Below are positions 32,277-34,523 of a DNA stretch of 34,523 bases, in pieces. Source of the DNA: Bifidobacterium miconis. GTDB taxonomy: Bacteria; Actinomycetota; Actinomycetes; Actinomycetales; Bifidobacteriaceae. The notes beneath the pieces were generated by a model. That model was not told the DNA's origin, did not search any database, and saw only the letters and a program-made list of their open reading frames with translations. The first letter of the stretch is position 1; every line of letters begins with the position of its first letter. The stretch is from positions 1-34,523 of the forward strand of contig NZ_JAHBBH010000025.1 in assembly GCF_019331735.1 (NCBI RefSeq). Reading direction: 5' to 3'. The translations under genes were made by a program, and so were the position numbers.

Positions 32277-34523
32277 ATGCGCGCGATCGAGTTCAACGAC
32301 GGATGGTCGTACCGGCATCTCGGCGCGGCGGACGAGCCGTTCGTGCCGGTGACGCTGCCGCACGATGCGATGCTGTCCGAGCCGCGCACGCCCGTCGCCG
32401 AAAGCGGCATCAACTCGGGCTGGTTCGAGGGGCGCGACTACGAGTACGTGCGCCGGTTCACGCCGGGGGAGGACTTGGCCGGACGCACGATGATCCTCGA
32501 GTTCGAAGGCGTGTACCACGATGCCGAAGTGTGGATCGACGGGCGGCAGGTCGCGTTTCGCCCGTACGGATACACGGATTTTTCCGTCGACGTGAGCGAT
32601 GCGCTGACGGCCGGACGCGAACATGAGATCCGCGTGATCGCGCGCAACGCCGACCAGCCGAACTCGCGCTGGTATTCGGGCGCCGGCATCTACCGGCCGG
32701 TCACGCTATGGGTCGCGCCGCGCGACCACATCAAGCTCAATGGCGTCACCGTGCGCACGCTGTCGATCGGTTCGTCCGGTTCGTCGGGCGGCGCACCCGC
32801 CCGCGTACAATTCCTTGTCGAAACCACCGCCCCAGGCACGGTCACCGTGGATATAGCGCCCGGGGAAATCACCAAAGAGCTGACGGAGTCTCGGCCCCCT
32901 CGACTAAAGAGGCTGGCATGGCACAGCCGTGACCGGGGGAGTGTCAGACCCATTACCAGTTCCGATGCGATTTCCGTCGAAGGGAAAGCCTCCGTCACGC
33001 TCGACATTCCCAACCCGCGCCTGTGGTCGCCGGACGAGCCGAACCTGTACGCGGCGCGCATCCGCTACGAATCGGCGCGCACCAACCCGGACGGCGCGCG
33101 CGACACGGACGAAACCACCGTCACGTTCGGCATCCGCACGCTCGCATGGGGCTCGGAAGGTTTCAAGATCAGCGGCAAACGCGTCCTCATCCAAGGCGCG
33201 TGCATTCACCATGACAACGGCGTGCTCGGCGCCTGTGCCTACCCGGACGCGGAGGAACGCAAGCTCGCGCTGCTCAAACGCGCCGGTTACAACGCGATCC
33301 GCTCCGCGCACAACCCGTGCTCGAAAGCCCTGCTCGACGCAGCCGACCGGCTCGGCATGCTCGTCATGGACGAATACATCGACCACTGGTACATCCACAA
33401 AACGCGCCACGACTACGTCGACCATTTCAGCCAATGGTGGCGGCAGGACCTCGCCGACATGGTCGCCAAGGATCGCAACCATCCCAGCGTCGTCATGTAC
33501 TCCACCGGCAACGAGGTCGGCGAAACCGCGCACCATCGCGGCATCGCGATCGCCGGTGCCATGACCCGCAGACTGCACGCGCTCGACCCGACACGGCCCG
33601 TCACCTGCGGCATCAACATCTTCTTCAACCTGCTCAGCGCGATCCGGCTCGGCCAATACTCCGACCGCAAGGCCGAACGCGAGGCGCAACGTGCGGCCAA
33701 CCTGCGCAAGGCATTCGAGCAGACCGGCCGACTATTGCCCAACACGGTGTCGCATCATGCCATCGGCAGCGAATTCTTCAACCAGCTGGCCGGGCGACTC
33801 GGCGCGGACTTCATGAAAACGATGGCGTCCCTGCCGCCGTGCGACTGGGCCACGCGCGGCGCGTTCGCCAACATGGACATCGCCGGCTACAACTACGGCA
33901 TCAACCGCTACGGCCACGACCTTCGCAAATATCCGCGCAGAATCATCCTCGGCACGGAAACGTTCTGTGCCGACGCGTACCGGTTCCGCGAATACGCGAA
34001 AACGCACCCGCGCGTGATCGGCGACTTCGTGTGGGCCGGCATGGACTACATGGGCGAAACCGGCATCGGCTCGTGGGAATACGAGGACTACGCGCCCTTG
34101 CGCATCGGCTACGGGTGGCTCACCGCAGGCTCCGGCCGCCTCGACCTGACCGGCCGGCCACTCGGCGAGGCGTACTACACGCGCGTCGCGCTCGAAGCCG
34201 ACCGAGGCCCGTACATCGCCGTGCAGCCGGTCAACCACACCGACGACAAACATTCGCCGAGCGCATGGAAAATGACGAACGCGATCCGCTCGTGGAGCTG
34301 GAACGGCTGCGACGGCCGCCTCGCGCATGTCGAAGTGTACGCGCGCGCCGCCGCGGTCGCGCTGTTCGTCAATGGTCGCGAAGTCGGGCGCAAAACGCTG
34401 CACGGCGAGTGCATCGCACGATTCATGTGCGCGTATCGGCCGGGCGTGATCGAAGCGGTAGCATACGACGCCACCGGACACGACATCGGTCGCGACCGGC
34501 TGCACAGCGCCACCGACCACACC
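32277..34523 (+). CDS. Glycoside hydrolase family 2 enzyme, 3-prime truncated by window
   Basis: 749 codons are present without a stop. The GH2 sugar-binding domain (LPHDAMLSEPR, NSGWFEGRDYEYVRRF, LEFEGVYHDAEVWIDG, NSRWYSGAGIYRPVTLW), the Ig-like domain and the TIM barrel (CIHHDNGVLGACAY, GYNAIRSAHNPCSKALLDAAD, LVMDEYIDHW) are visible. Predicted acid/base is E413 (STGNEVGE) and nucleophile E561 (LGTETF). The enzyme should remove a terminal beta-linked sugar such as galactose or glucuronate; the substrate is not decidable here. No signal peptide, so it acts inside the cell. GGAGGGAGGG before this ATG supports the start. A repeat element is inserted in frame near residues 205-223. Confidence 0.9.
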   Translation, partial: MRAIEFNDGWSYRHLGAADEPFVPVTLPHDAMLSEPRTPVAESGINSGWFEGRDYEYVRRFTPGEDLAGRTMILEFEGVYHDAEVWIDGRQVAFRPYGYTDFSVDVSDALTAGREHEIRVIARNADQPNSRWYSGAGIYRPVTLWVAPRDHIKLNGVTVRTLSIGSSGSSGGAPARVQFLVETTAPGTVTVDIAPGEITKELTESRPPRLKRLAWHSRDRGSVRPITSSDAISVEGKASVTLDIPNPRLWSPDEPNLYAARIRYESARTNPDGARDTDETTVTFGIRTLAWGSEGFKISGKRVLIQGACIHHDNGVLGACAYPDAEERKLALLKRAGYNAIRSAHNPCSKALLDAADRLGMLVMDEYIDHWYIHKTRHDYVDHFSQWWRQDLADMVAKDRNHPSVVMYSTGNEVGETAHHRGIAIAGAMTRRLHALDPTRPVTCGINIFFNLLSAIRLGQYSDRKAEREAQRAANLRKAFEQTGRLLPNTVSHHAIGSEFFNQLAGRLGADFMKTMASLPPCDWATRGAFANMDIAGYNYGINRYGHDLRKYPRRIILGTETFCADAYRFREYAKTHPRVIGDFVWAGMDYMGETGIGSWEYEDYAPLRIGYGWLTAGSGRLDLTGRPLGEAYYTRVALEADRGPYIAVQPVNHTDDKHSPSAWKMTNAIRSWSWNGCDGRLAHVEVYARAAAVALFVNGREVGRKTLHGECIARFMCAYRPGVIEAVAYDATGHDIGRDRLHSATDHT
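32889..32945. repeat. Dispersed repeat, copy 5, in frame inside the GH2 gene
   Basis: CTCGGCCCCCTCGACTAAAG then AGGCTGGCATGGCACAGCC then GTGACCGGGGGAGTGTC, the same family as the intergenic copies. I translated across it: the GH2 frame stays open, reading RPPRLKRLAWHSRDRGSV between two ordinary strands of the Ig-like domain. Confidence 0.75.

Overview
The window looks like a Bifidobacterium chromosome. The grounds are high GC in most genes, actinobacterial protein families (a CpaE-like TadZ/TadA/TadE pilus locus of the helicase/secretion-neighbourhood type, a MutT1-like NUDIX plus histidine-phosphatase fusion) and a urease cluster with a fused gamma/beta subunit and a nickel ECF transporter, as known from the Bifidobacterium longum group. 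Species assignment is inference. A parS-type ParB site and several DnaA-box-like sequences suggest that the region is not far from the replication origin.

Layout. 1-2154: start of a DUF4143-type ATPase gene (minus strand, cut by the window edge) behind four 23-bp tandem repeats, a small unknown gene and an MFS permease. 2504-12328: urease and nickel. ureAB and ureC run rightwards; ureE, ureF, ureG and ureD run leftwards and converge on ureC. A nickel/cobalt ECF transporter (nikM-nikQ-nikO) diverges from ureE. UreABC is the apoenzyme, UreD/F/G/E load nickel, and NikMQO imports it. 12584-16952 (minus): polyphosphate kinase, then MutT1-like protein coupled by an 11-bp overlap to an unknown gene.

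16953-17965 is a kilobase without a convincing gene. It holds a three-copy 104-bp tandem repeat, a strong orphan terminator and a promoter-like element. 17966-23701: a tad/flp (type IVb pilus) locus in two transcription blocks, tadZ-tadA-tadB-tadC and flp-tadE-tadF-like, each preceded by a copy of the same ~60-bp element carrying DnaA-box-like sequences. 23733-24355: a toxin-antitoxin-like pair. 24540-25712: a diacylglycerol kinase-family protein.

25847-30996: a complete non-phosphorylative deoxysugar pathway, best matched to L-rhamnose. It comprises a lactonase and an SDR sugar dehydrogenase (minus), and an L-rhamnonate dehydratase, a 2-keto-3-deoxy-L-rhamnonate aldolase and an IclR regulator (plus), around a divergent promoter with a large palindrome. 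Expected products are pyruvate and L-lactaldehyde. 31003-31938 (minus) is an AT-richer island with a secreted protein gene broken at a seven-base homopolymer and translationally coupled to a four-helix membrane protein. 32277 to the end is a GH2 glycoside hydrolase, open at the right edge.

A dispersed double-hairpin repeat (GGCTCCCC...GGGGAG...GTC...GAC...GGGGG) occurs six times, once in frame inside the GH2 coding sequence. The least explained structures are the symmetric four-copy repeat between ureC and ureD, the parS site inside tadA, the homopolymer-broken secreted gene and the 104-bp repeat.
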